From assembly GCF_001746295.1 (NCBI RefSeq), contig NZ_MJAH01000010.1:354125-418124 (forward strand): 64,000 bases of DNA. Reading direction: 5' to 3'. The position numbers and the translations under genes were made by a program. Source of the stretch: Streptomyces sp. LUP47B. Its GTDB lineage: Bacteria; Actinomycetota; Actinomycetes; Streptomycetales; Streptomycetaceae. The notes beneath the pieces were generated by a model. It was not told the origin of the DNA. It ran no database searches and worked only from the letters and a program-made list of their open reading frames with translations. Shown here piece by piece: positions 57,766 to 64,000 of this stretch (its first letter is position 1; every line of letters begins with the position of its first letter).

Positions 57766-58500
57766 TCAATGCCCATTCGTCTCGCGCAGCTCCGTAGTGG
57801 TGCGGGGCTTTCGCCAGTGCTGGGCAGCCCATTTGGAGGTATAGGCGGGGTCGACCGCGCTACCGGGCGGCCGGCGGAGAGGTTGTAGTCGAACCATCGA
57901 GCCGCCCGGTGGTCAGCGTTGGTGTCGACGCCGACCAATCCGCCCATGCGCACCTGGCCGAGGGGCACGGTCTTGGCCGGTGGAATCTGCCAGGCAGCCG
58001 TGAGGTACGTACGTTCGGTCCACTCCTGACCTCGGCGTTGGAAAGCAACGCCGGAGACAAGTCTCGTTCCCGAAGCGCTTGCCCCCCCTCCCCATCCGCT
58101 TGAAGGAACCGGCGCCTGGCCCGCAGCGGCGGCGCCAGGCACTTCGGGGAGCTGCGCCCGATCCAGGTTGTGCCGGGTGTTCAGCATTCGCTTGCCGCCG
58201 CGTGTCACCCGGACGCGCCCGGCTTCATGCTCGGCCCGCTCCGCCTGGAGCCGATCGGCGAGCGCACATAGGCGTCGGTTCTTGACGAACCACTCCTGTC
58301 GGGTGCGGTACCCGCCCGGGGTCCGCCCGCTTCCCGGTTCGCCCACCGGCAGCGACAGCCGATGGGAGATCGTGGCGACATCGGCCTCAAGGATCTGAAT
58401 TTGCGCCGCCTTGGCACGCCGGGCCAATGCCCACTGATCATGCGTGGCCTTCGTGAGCGACCCGGCTCAACGCGAAGAGGATTCGCTGGTCAAGGCTCGT
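57766..58500 (-). pseudogene. Decayed TnpB-related gene (IS200/IS605-type accessory protein)
   Basis: Fragments in different minus-strand frames match the Streptomyces TnpB-related family: SLTKATHDQWALARRAKAAQ, then GGYRTRQEWFVKNRRLCALADR, RVTRGGKRMLNTRHNLDRAQL, in another frame GGKRFGNET, then YLTAAWQIPPAKTVPL and LVGVDTNADH, and at the end VDPAYTSKWAAQHWRKP. An in-frame TGA lies before the first block, at least one frameshift follows, and most of the nuclease middle is deleted. No transposase gene or clear ends remain. Confidence 0.8.
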
Positions 58501-58642
58501 TTCCGCCCAGCCCACGCGTCGACCTCGTGATCAAACCCGGCAGCGCTCCGGTCCTTGTCGGCGGGCGGATACCAGCCCCGCGCTCCCCCTGCCTCCGCAC
58601 GGCTGTCGAGCGAGCGTATACGCGGGGTAGGACGTCAGTACG

Positions 58643-60004
58643 TCAGACGGCCGGTACGCAACGGCCGTCCTCGGTGCGGTACGTCCACTTCGCGCCGTCC
58701 GCGACCAGTTCCTTCACGGCGCGCACAAACCGCTCCACGTGCTCGTCCGGTGTGCCCGCGCCGAAGCTCACCCGGATCGCGTTGAGGGACTTCTCTCCGG
58801 GCGCGGCCTCGGGGGCGCCGCACTCGCCCTGGGACTGCGGGTCGCTGCCGAGGAGGGTGCGGACGAGGGGGTGGGCGCAGAAGAGGCCGTCGCGGACGCC
58901 GATGCCGTACTCGGCGGAGAGGGCGGCGGCGAAGTGGGAGCTGTTCCAGCCCTCGACGACGAAGGAGATCACGCCGACGCGGGGGGCATCGTCGCCGAAG
59001 AGGGAGAGGACACGGACCTCGGGGACCTCGGCGAGGCCGGTCCGCACCTTCTCGATCAGGTGCTGCTCGCGGGCGACCAGGGTGTCGAAGCCGGCCTCGG
59101 TGAGGGCCCGGCAGGCGGAGGCGATGGAGTAGGCGCCGATGACGTTCGGGGAGCCGGCCTCGTGGCGGGCGGCGCTCTCGTGCCACTCCACGTCCACTCC
59201 CCCGTCCTCGCGCCGCGTGACCTTGCGGCTGGCGCCGCCGCCCGCGAGGTAGGGATCGGCGGCCCGGAGCCAGTCGGCGCGGCCGGCCAGCACGCCCGAG
59301 CCGAAGGGGGCGTAGAGCTTGTGGCCGGAGAAGGCGACCCAGTCGACGTCGAGGTCACGGACGCTCAACGGGTGGTGCGGGGCGAGCTGGGCCGCGTCGA
59401 GCACGATCCGGGCGCCGTGGGCGTGCGCGGCCGTCGCGAGTTCCCGTACGGGCCACAGCTCACCGGTGACGTTGGAGGCGCCGGTGACGCAGACCAGGGC
59501 CGGGCCCTGGGGATCCCGGTCGGCGAGGGCCTTCTCCAGGGTCTCGACGGCCTGCCGCGGGGTGCGCGGGGCGTCGAGGTAGGTGACCCGGGCGTCCTTC
59601 CACGGCAGCAGCGAGGCGTGGTGCTCGGTCTCGAAGACGAAGACCTGGCAGTCGGCGGGGAGGGCGGCGGCGAGGAGGTTGAGCGAGTCGGTGGTCGACC
59701 GGGTGAAGACCAGCTGGTCGTCGTCCCGGCAGTCGAGGAACTCGGTGACGGTCCTGCGGGCGTTCTCGAACAGGTCGGTCGACAGCTGGGAGAGGTAGCC
59801 GGCGCCGCGGTGCACGCTGCCGTAGTAGGGCGCGTACGCCGCCACGTCGTCCCAGACCCGCTGGAGGGCGGGGGCGCTGGCCGCGTAGTCGAGGGCCGCG
59901 TAGGTGACCTCACCGCCGGTGACGAGCGGGACGGTGACATCCCTGCCCAGAACGGGCAGCTGGGCACAAATGGTCTGAACGGAGGCAGCGGTGGAGACAG
60001 ACAT
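58643..60004 (-). CDS. Class V aminotransferase-fold PLP enzyme (cysteine desulfurase-like)
   Basis: 453 residues. N-terminal VTYAALDYAASAPAL, then HHASLLPW, VTGASNVTGEL, VLDAAQLAPHHPL and the PLP lysine in VAFSGHKLYAPFGSGVL. The C-terminal half has RVGVISFVVEGWNSSHFAAAL and SFGAGTPDEHVERF. It resembles CsdA/SufS-like enzymes, but I do not see the usual active-site Cys loop of SufS, so desulfurase, lyase or another class V role all remain possible. Its leader holds a short open frame and an inverted repeat. Confidence 0.88.
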   Translation of the reverse strand: MSVSTAASVQTICAQLPVLGRDVTVPLVTGGEVTYAALDYAASAPALQRVWDDVAAYAPYYGSVHRGAGYLSQLSTDLFENARRTVTEFLDCRDDDQLVFTRSTTDSLNLLAAALPADCQVFVFETEHHASLLPWKDARVTYLDAPRTPRQAVETLEKALADRDPQGPALVCVTGASNVTGELWPVRELATAAHAHGARIVLDAAQLAPHHPLSVRDLDVDWVAFSGHKLYAPFGSGVLAGRADWLRAADPYLAGGGASRKVTRREDGGVDVEWHESAARHEAGSPNVIGAYSIASACRALTEAGFDTLVAREQHLIEKVRTGLAEVPEVRVLSLFGDDAPRVGVISFVVEGWNSSHFAAALSAEYGIGVRDGLFCAHPLVRTLLGSDPQSQGECGAPEAAPGEKSLNAIRVSFGAGTPDEHVERFVRAVKELVADGAKWTYRTEDGRCVPAV

Positions 60005-60312
60005 GGGGGACTCCCGTGAAAAGAAAGGTGAGATGGGTGTGCGGAGGCGGGGCTCGGCGCCCTATCGCATTCGCTTGCTCACGGAAGACTCCCTCGAATG
60101 ACCAGGACCCCTGGTTTCGAGAGGGGCCCGCGCTTGCCGTAGACCTCGCTGCCTACGGCCTGGTCTTCACCCGGGGCACCCCGCCACGGACGGAGGGTTG
60201 CCGGACAGTCGGCCGGGGCCTCATGACTGTCACTCATGACCTGGTGCAAAAACGTACGTGAAGTGATCGCGGTCCCGCAACCCGTGTCCGGATGACGGGA
60301 CCGCGATGCCGG
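60005..60312 (-). promoter_or_regulatory. Leader/promoter region of the class V aminotransferase
   Basis: 308 bp between trpD and the aminotransferase. It contains the inverted repeat TCATGA-N7-TCATGA (60221-60239) and, 70-90 nt before the gene, a possible 6-codon open frame (GTG ... TAG, MSKRMR) preceded by GGGAG. No classical riboswitch was recognised. Confidence 0.4.
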
Positions 60313-61377
60313 CTAGGCGTGGCTCGCGGCCACCCAGCGTTCCAGCGTGCGCTTGGCGGACCCGGAGTCGATCGACTCGGCGGCCCTCGTCATGGCGGCG
60401 CCGATCTGCTCGGCCAGCGTCCCCGGACCCGGGTCCAGCGCCACCAGCGCCGCCGCCGAGTTCAGCAGTACGGCGTCCCGTACCGGGCCCGTCTCGCCGT
60501 CCAGCAGCCGCCGCGCGACCTCCGCGTTGTACGACGGGTCCGCGCCCCGCAGTGCCTCCACCGGGACCAGCTCGATGCCGACGTCCCGCGGGTCGAAGCT
60601 CTCCTCGGTGACCTTGCCGTCGCGCACGACCCACACCCGGGACGTGGACGTCGTGGTCAGCTCGTCGAAGCCGTCGTCGCCGCGGAAGACGAGGGAGGAG
60701 TTGCCCCGCTCGGCCAGGACGCCGGCGATGAGCGGCGCCAGGCGGGGGTCGGCGACGCCCACGGCCTGTGCCTTCACCTTGGCCGGGTTGGTCAGCGGAC
60801 CGAGCGCGTTGAAGGTGGTCCGGATCCCCAACTGCCCTCGTGCGGCGGCCACATGACGCAGCGCCGGATGGAACTTGATCGCGAAGCAGAAGGTGATCCC
60901 GGCCTCCTCGGCCACCTCGGCCACCCGCTTCGGTGTCAGCTCCAGATTGACGCCGAGCTTCTCCAGGACGTCCGAGGCGCCGGACGCGGAGGAGGCGGCC
61001 CGGTTGCCGTGCTTGACGACCTTCGCGCCGGTGCCGGCGATGACGATCGAGGACATCGTGGAGATGTTGACCGTCTTCGCCCCGTCGCCGCCCGTGCCGA
61101 CGATGTCGACGGTCCGGCCCGGCACCTCGATGACGTTCGCGTGCTCGTACATCGTCCGGACAAGGCCGGTGATCTCCTGGACGGTCTCGCCCTTGGCGCG
61201 CAGCGCCACCGCGAACCCGGCGATCTGCGCGTCCGTGGCCTCACCGCGCATGATCAGGTCCATCGCCCACGCGGTGTCGTCGGCGGACAGGTCACGGCCC
61301 TCCAGCAGGCCGTTGAGGAGAGCGGGCCAGGAACGGCCCGCCGCGGTGTCGCCTCCAGCGGGGGTCACAGCGCTCAT
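60313..61377 (-). CDS. trpD: Anthranilate phosphoribosyltransferase
   Basis: 354 residues from ATG 61377 with GGAG 7 nt upstream. Motifs: VDIVGTGGDGAKTVNIST (PRPP loop), KHGNRAASSASGASDVLEKLG (anthranilate channel), PLTNPAKVKAQAVGV and the GDDGFDELTTT segment. It attaches phosphoribose to anthranilate, the second step of the tryptophan branch; it is 27 kb from trpEG in this window and has no adjacent trp gene. Confidence 0.96.
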   Translation of the reverse strand: MSAVTPAGGDTAAGRSWPALLNGLLEGRDLSADDTAWAMDLIMRGEATDAQIAGFAVALRAKGETVQEITGLVRTMYEHANVIEVPGRTVDIVGTGGDGAKTVNISTMSSIVIAGTGAKVVKHGNRAASSASGASDVLEKLGVNLELTPKRVAEVAEEAGITFCFAIKFHPALRHVAAARGQLGIRTTFNALGPLTNPAKVKAQAVGVADPRLAPLIAGVLAERGNSSLVFRGDDGFDELTTTSTSRVWVVRDGKVTEESFDPRDVGIELVPVEALRGADPSYNAEVARRLLDGETGPVRDAVLLNSAAALVALDPGPGTLAEQIGAAMTRAAESIDSGSAKRTLERWVAASHA

Positions 61378-61438
61378 GGGGCCGCTCCAGATGTCGTAGA
61401 ACAAGGTGTTCCCACCCTATCCAGCCCGGGGCACGGCA

Positions 61439-61471
61439 AAGGGCCCCGTCCGGCGTTCGGACGGGGCCCTT
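61439..61471. terminator. Perfect hairpin between qcrB and trpD
   Basis: AAGGGCCCCGTCCG/CGGACGGGGCCCTT, 14-bp stem with a 5-nt loop. It is 25 bp after the qcrB stop on the minus strand and ends the qcr operon before trpD. Confidence 0.85.
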
Positions 61472-61495
61472 CATCGCGCGTGGCGAGCGCAGCGA

Positions 61496-63142
61496 TCAGT
61501 GGTGGCCGTGGCCGCTCGTGATCTCCTTGTACTCCTCGACGGTGGGCTTGGGGATCTGGGACTCCTCGCCGTAGTACGCCTCGCTCAGCTTGGCGCGCAG
61601 CTTCTCGGAGCCCTTCACCTTGCGCTCGACGCCGTTCTCGTCGACCGTGGCACCGATCGCGGCCGGCTCGTACTGATCGTGCGCCGTGAGCGTGTGCAGC
61701 TGCTCCTGGCTGAGCGGCTCGTGCACCTCGATGAACTCACCGTGCGGCAGGCGCTTGATGATGCCGGACTCGCGGCCGTGCAGCACCTTGTCCTTGTCGC
61801 GGCGCTGGAGGCCGAGGCAGATCCGCTTGGTGGCGATGAACGCGAGGACCGGGGCGACGAAGAACGCGACCCGGACGAACCAGGTGATGGCGTTGATCGA
61901 CAGGTGGAAGTGGGTGGCCCACAGGTCGTTTCCACCACCGATCAGCAGCACCATGTACCAGGTGATCCACGCGACGCCGAAGGCGGTACGCGTCGGCGCG
62001 TTGCGCGGGCGGTCCAGGATGTGGTGCTCGCGCCTGTCGCCGGTGACCCAGGACTCGATGAACGGGTAGACCGCGATCGCGACCAGGACCAGCGGGAAGA
62101 TCACCAGCGGGATGAACACACCCAGAACGAGCGTGTGACCCCAGAAGTTGATCTCCCAGCCCGGCATCACACGGATCAGACCCTCGGAGAAGCCCATGTA
62201 CCAGTCCGGCTGGGCGCCCGTGGACACCTGGTCGGGACGGTAGGGGCCCATCGACCAGATCGGGTTGATCGAGGCGATGGCCGCGATGGCCGCGATGACA
62301 CCGAAGACCAGGAAGAAGAAGCCTCCGGCCTTGGCCATGTAGACCGGCAGCAGCGGCATGCCGACGACGTTGTTGTTCGTCTTTCCGGGGCCCGCGAACT
62401 GCGTGTGCTTGTGGTAGAAGACCAGGATCAGGTGGCCGACGACCAGGCCGAGCATGATGCCCGGCAGCAGCAGCACGTGGATCGAGTAGAAGCGGGCCAC
62501 GAAGTCGCCGCCCGGGAACTCGCCGCCGAAGAGGAAGAACGACAGGTACGTGCCGACGATCGGCACGGACAGGATCGCGCCCTCCATGAAGCGGACACCG
62601 GTGCCGGAGAGCAGGTCGTCCGGGAGCGAGTAGCCGGTGAAGCCGGTGAACATGCCCAGGACGAACAGCAGGAAGCCGAACAGCCAGTTGACCTCACGCG
62701 GCTTGCGGAACGCGCCCGTGAAGAACACGCGCATCATGTGCACGAACATGCCCGCGAGGAAGATCAGCGCCGCCCAGTGGTGGATCTGCCGGATCAGCAG
62801 ACCACCGCGCACATCGAAGGAGATGTGCATGGTCGAGTTGAACGCCTCGGACATCAGCTGGCCCTGCAGCGGGACGTAGCTGCCGTGGTACTCCACCTCG
62901 TTCATCGACGGGTGGAAGAACAGCGTCAGGTACACACCCGTGAGGATGATGATGATGAAGCTGTAGAGGCAGACCTCACCCAACATGAACGACCAGTGGT
63001 CGGGGAAGATCTTGCGCATGTTGGACTTGGCCAGGGAGTAGATCCCCAGCCGGCCGTCGGCCCAGTCGGCGACGCGCTCGCCGGCCGGGGCTGCCTTGTC
63101 GCGCCGCGCCCCGTTGGCCGCGGTGCTCTCGTTTGTGCTCAT
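61496..63142 (-). CDS. qcrB: Cytochrome bc1 complex cytochrome b subunit
   Basis: 548 residues from ATG 63142, whose ATGA overlaps the qcrA stop. Multi-helix cytochrome b with heme-ligand His pairs (MHISFDVRGG/IRQIHHWAAL and YSIHVLLLPG/VVGHLILVFYHKH) and the quinone-site segment near PDWYMGFSEG. The long hydrophilic C-terminus is typical of actinobacterial QcrB. It oxidises menaquinol in the bc1-aa3 supercomplex. Confidence 0.97.
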   Translation of the reverse strand: MSTNESTAANGARRDKAAPAGERVADWADGRLGIYSLAKSNMRKIFPDHWSFMLGEVCLYSFIIIILTGVYLTLFFHPSMNEVEYHGSYVPLQGQLMSEAFNSTMHISFDVRGGLLIRQIHHWAALIFLAGMFVHMMRVFFTGAFRKPREVNWLFGFLLFVLGMFTGFTGYSLPDDLLSGTGVRFMEGAILSVPIVGTYLSFFLFGGEFPGGDFVARFYSIHVLLLPGIMLGLVVGHLILVFYHKHTQFAGPGKTNNNVVGMPLLPVYMAKAGGFFFLVFGVIAAIAAIASINPIWSMGPYRPDQVSTGAQPDWYMGFSEGLIRVMPGWEINFWGHTLVLGVFIPLVIFPLVLVAIAVYPFIESWVTGDRREHHILDRPRNAPTRTAFGVAWITWYMVLLIGGGNDLWATHFHLSINAITWFVRVAFFVAPVLAFIATKRICLGLQRRDKDKVLHGRESGIIKRLPHGEFIEVHEPLSQEQLHTLTAHDQYEPAAIGATVDENGVERKVKGSEKLRAKLSEAYYGEESQIPKPTVEEYKEITSGHGHH

Positions 63143-64000
63143 CCGCGCTCCCAGAATGCAGGACCGACGGGCTCCTCGAAGTCGCCGAGCGCTTCGAGGT
63201 AACCCTGGTCGTTCACGCCGATGCGCAGCTGCGGCAGGGCGTGACCGGCGGGGCCGAAGATCACCCGGGCACCGTCGGAGAGGTCGAAGGTGGACTGGTG
63301 GCAGGGGCAGAGCACGTGGTGCGTCTGCTGCTCGTACAGGGAGATCGGGCAACCCACGTGGGTGCAGATCTTTGAGTACGCGACGATCCCCTCGTGCGAC
63401 CACTCGAGTTCGCGCTTGTCCTTGATGTTGTCCGGCTGGATGCGGACGATCATCAGGGCGGCCTTGGCGATCTCGGTCTGGAACTCCTCGTCGTGCTCCT
63501 CCAGGCCCTCGGGCTTGGCGAAGGTCAGCGAGCCGACCGCGACGTCGGAGGCACGCAGCGGTTCGTTGGTGTTCATGTTGACGAGCAGCTTGCCCTTGGA
63601 CCACAGGGTGTGGCGCAGCTTGGTGCCGGGCAGCGGGCCGAGGTCGCGCAGCAGCATGACGCCGGAGAGCGGGAACAGGGCCAGCGCGCCGAACATCGTG
63701 TTGCGGATCAGCTTGCGACGGCCGAGCGCCGACTCCTTGGCGCCCTGCTTGAAGTCCGCGTGGACCTTCGCGCGGACCTCGGGGGGCGCCTCGATCGGGT
63801 GGCGCTCGTCGGCGATCTCCTCGTCGGACATCAGGGTGCGGGCCCAGTGGACCGCACCCGCGCCGATCGAGAAGAGGGCGAGACCGAGGGTCAGGCCCAG
63901 CGCGAAGTTCAGCGCGTTGATGTGCCCGATCGGGAAGACGAAGATCGACTTGTCGTGGGGGATGCCCACGTACGAGGCGATGAACCCGACGGTGGCCAGC
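63139..64000 (-). CDS. qcrA: Cytochrome bc1 complex Rieske subunit, N-terminus outside window
   Basis: The frame is open to the right edge (LATVGFIASYVGIPHDKS...), so the true start lies beyond it; an in-frame ATG at 63969 is internal. Two membrane helices are visible here (about the last of three in the family), and the C-terminal Rieske domain has CTHVGC and CPCHQSTF for the [2Fe-2S] cluster. It passes electrons from menaquinol to cytochrome c1 (QcrC, expected further upstream). Confidence 0.96.
   Translation of the reverse strand, partial: LATVGFIASYVGIPHDKSIFVFPIGHINALNFALGLTLGLALFSIGAGAVHWARTLMSDEEIADERHPIEAPPEVRAKVHADFKQGAKESALGRRKLIRNTMFGALALFPLSGVMLLRDLGPLPGTKLRHTLWSKGKLLVNMNTNEPLRASDVAVGSLTFAKPEGLEEHDEEFQTEIAKAALMIVRIQPDNIKDKRELEWSHEGIVAYSKICTHVGCPISLYEQQTHHVLCPCHQSTFDLSDGARVIFGPAGHALPQLRIGVNDQGYLEALGDFEEPVGPAFWERG

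Noticed and set aside
58643..60004. A firm SufS/IscS cysteine desulfurase call
   Set aside because: The usual active-site Cys loop is not evident, and no suf or isc partner genes are nearby.
61496..63604. A single 702-codon frame that would fuse Rieske-like and cytochrome b sequence
   Set aside because: The upstream part is another frame of qcrA; the true qcrB start is ATG 63142 with an ATGA overlap.

Overview
The window is chromosomal DNA from a Streptomyces (or a very close relative). The support is very high G+C, frequent GTG and TTG starts, many genes whose start codon lies about 7 nt after a -10 box (leaderless mRNAs), a Streptomyces-type trp leader peptide, DmdR/IdeR-type and CsoR-type operator sequences, and a gene order that, from memory, follows the S. 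coelicolor SCO2090-SCO2149 core region. No rRNA, tRNA, CRISPR array, intact insertion sequence or replication origin was seen.

Layout. 1-2 kb: the upstream end of the dcw cell-division cluster (ftsI start, ftsL, rsmH) on the minus strand under one clear promoter. 2-10.4 kb: a beta-carbonic anhydrase, a MoxR / DUF58 / transglutaminase operon, and convergent to it a DUF3040 (SepX-like) membrane protein, a methyltransferase and a HEPN protein. 10.5-14.1 kb: an ABC-ATPase / YhgE-Pip permease / TetR operon with a candidate operator in front. 14.4-19.9 kb: a DUF4126 protein, a phytoene-desaturase-like oxidoreductase, a membrane protein with a Tyr/Gln/Gly-rich tail, metF, thiE and an Rv2175c-type DNA-binding protein. 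19.9-20.8 kb: a non-coding degenerate repeat array. 20.9-24.8 kb: a ferredoxin-reductase-like flavoprotein, then the TPP-riboswitch-controlled thiO-thiS-thiG operon. 24.9-29.9 kb: a PASTA Ser/Thr kinase, endonuclease IV, a DUF4396 protein behind a copper-type operator, a sulfite-oxidase-like enzyme, bacterioferritin and its ferredoxin.

30.0-33.5 kb: divergent aromatic genes (class II DAHP synthase; trpL attenuator plus a fused TrpE-TrpG). 33.5-41.1 kb: pfkA, the macRS-like two-component system, a PlsC-type acyltransferase, a hydrolase and membrane protein pair, an EEP-family nuclease/phosphatase, glucokinase glkA and its upstream companion. 41.2-50.2 kb: an ArsA-like ATPase, a Streptomyces-type palindromic repeat, an SRPBCC protein, a metallophosphoesterase, a long-chain acyl-CoA ligase, a secreted cholesterol oxidase, a GT4 glycosyltransferase and a GT87-like membrane protein. 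50.2-56.8 kb: a zinc-peptidase lipoprotein, two tandem secreted NlpC/P60 hydrolases, a NYN-domain protein, a zinc-ribbon protein, a rhomboid protease and a stand-alone AsnC ligand domain. 56.8-58.6 kb: a small accessory patch of lower G+C with a SapA-like secreted protein and a decayed TnpB relative. 58.6-64 kb: a class V aminotransferase, trpD, and the bc1-type qcrB and qcrA (truncated at the window edge).

How they fit together. Most genes are housekeeping: envelope growth and septation (ftsI/L, rsmH, SepX-like, MoxR operon, NlpC/P60, PASTA kinase), thiamine and one-carbon metabolism (thi genes, metF), tryptophan supply (DAHP synthase, trpEG, trpD), glycolysis (pfkA, glkA), iron and copper handling (bfr/bfd, DUF4396) and respiration (qcr). 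The least explained items are the degenerate ABC ATPase, the prion-like membrane protein, the out-of-frame repeat array, the CsoR-box/DUF4396 unit and the SapA/TnpB patch.
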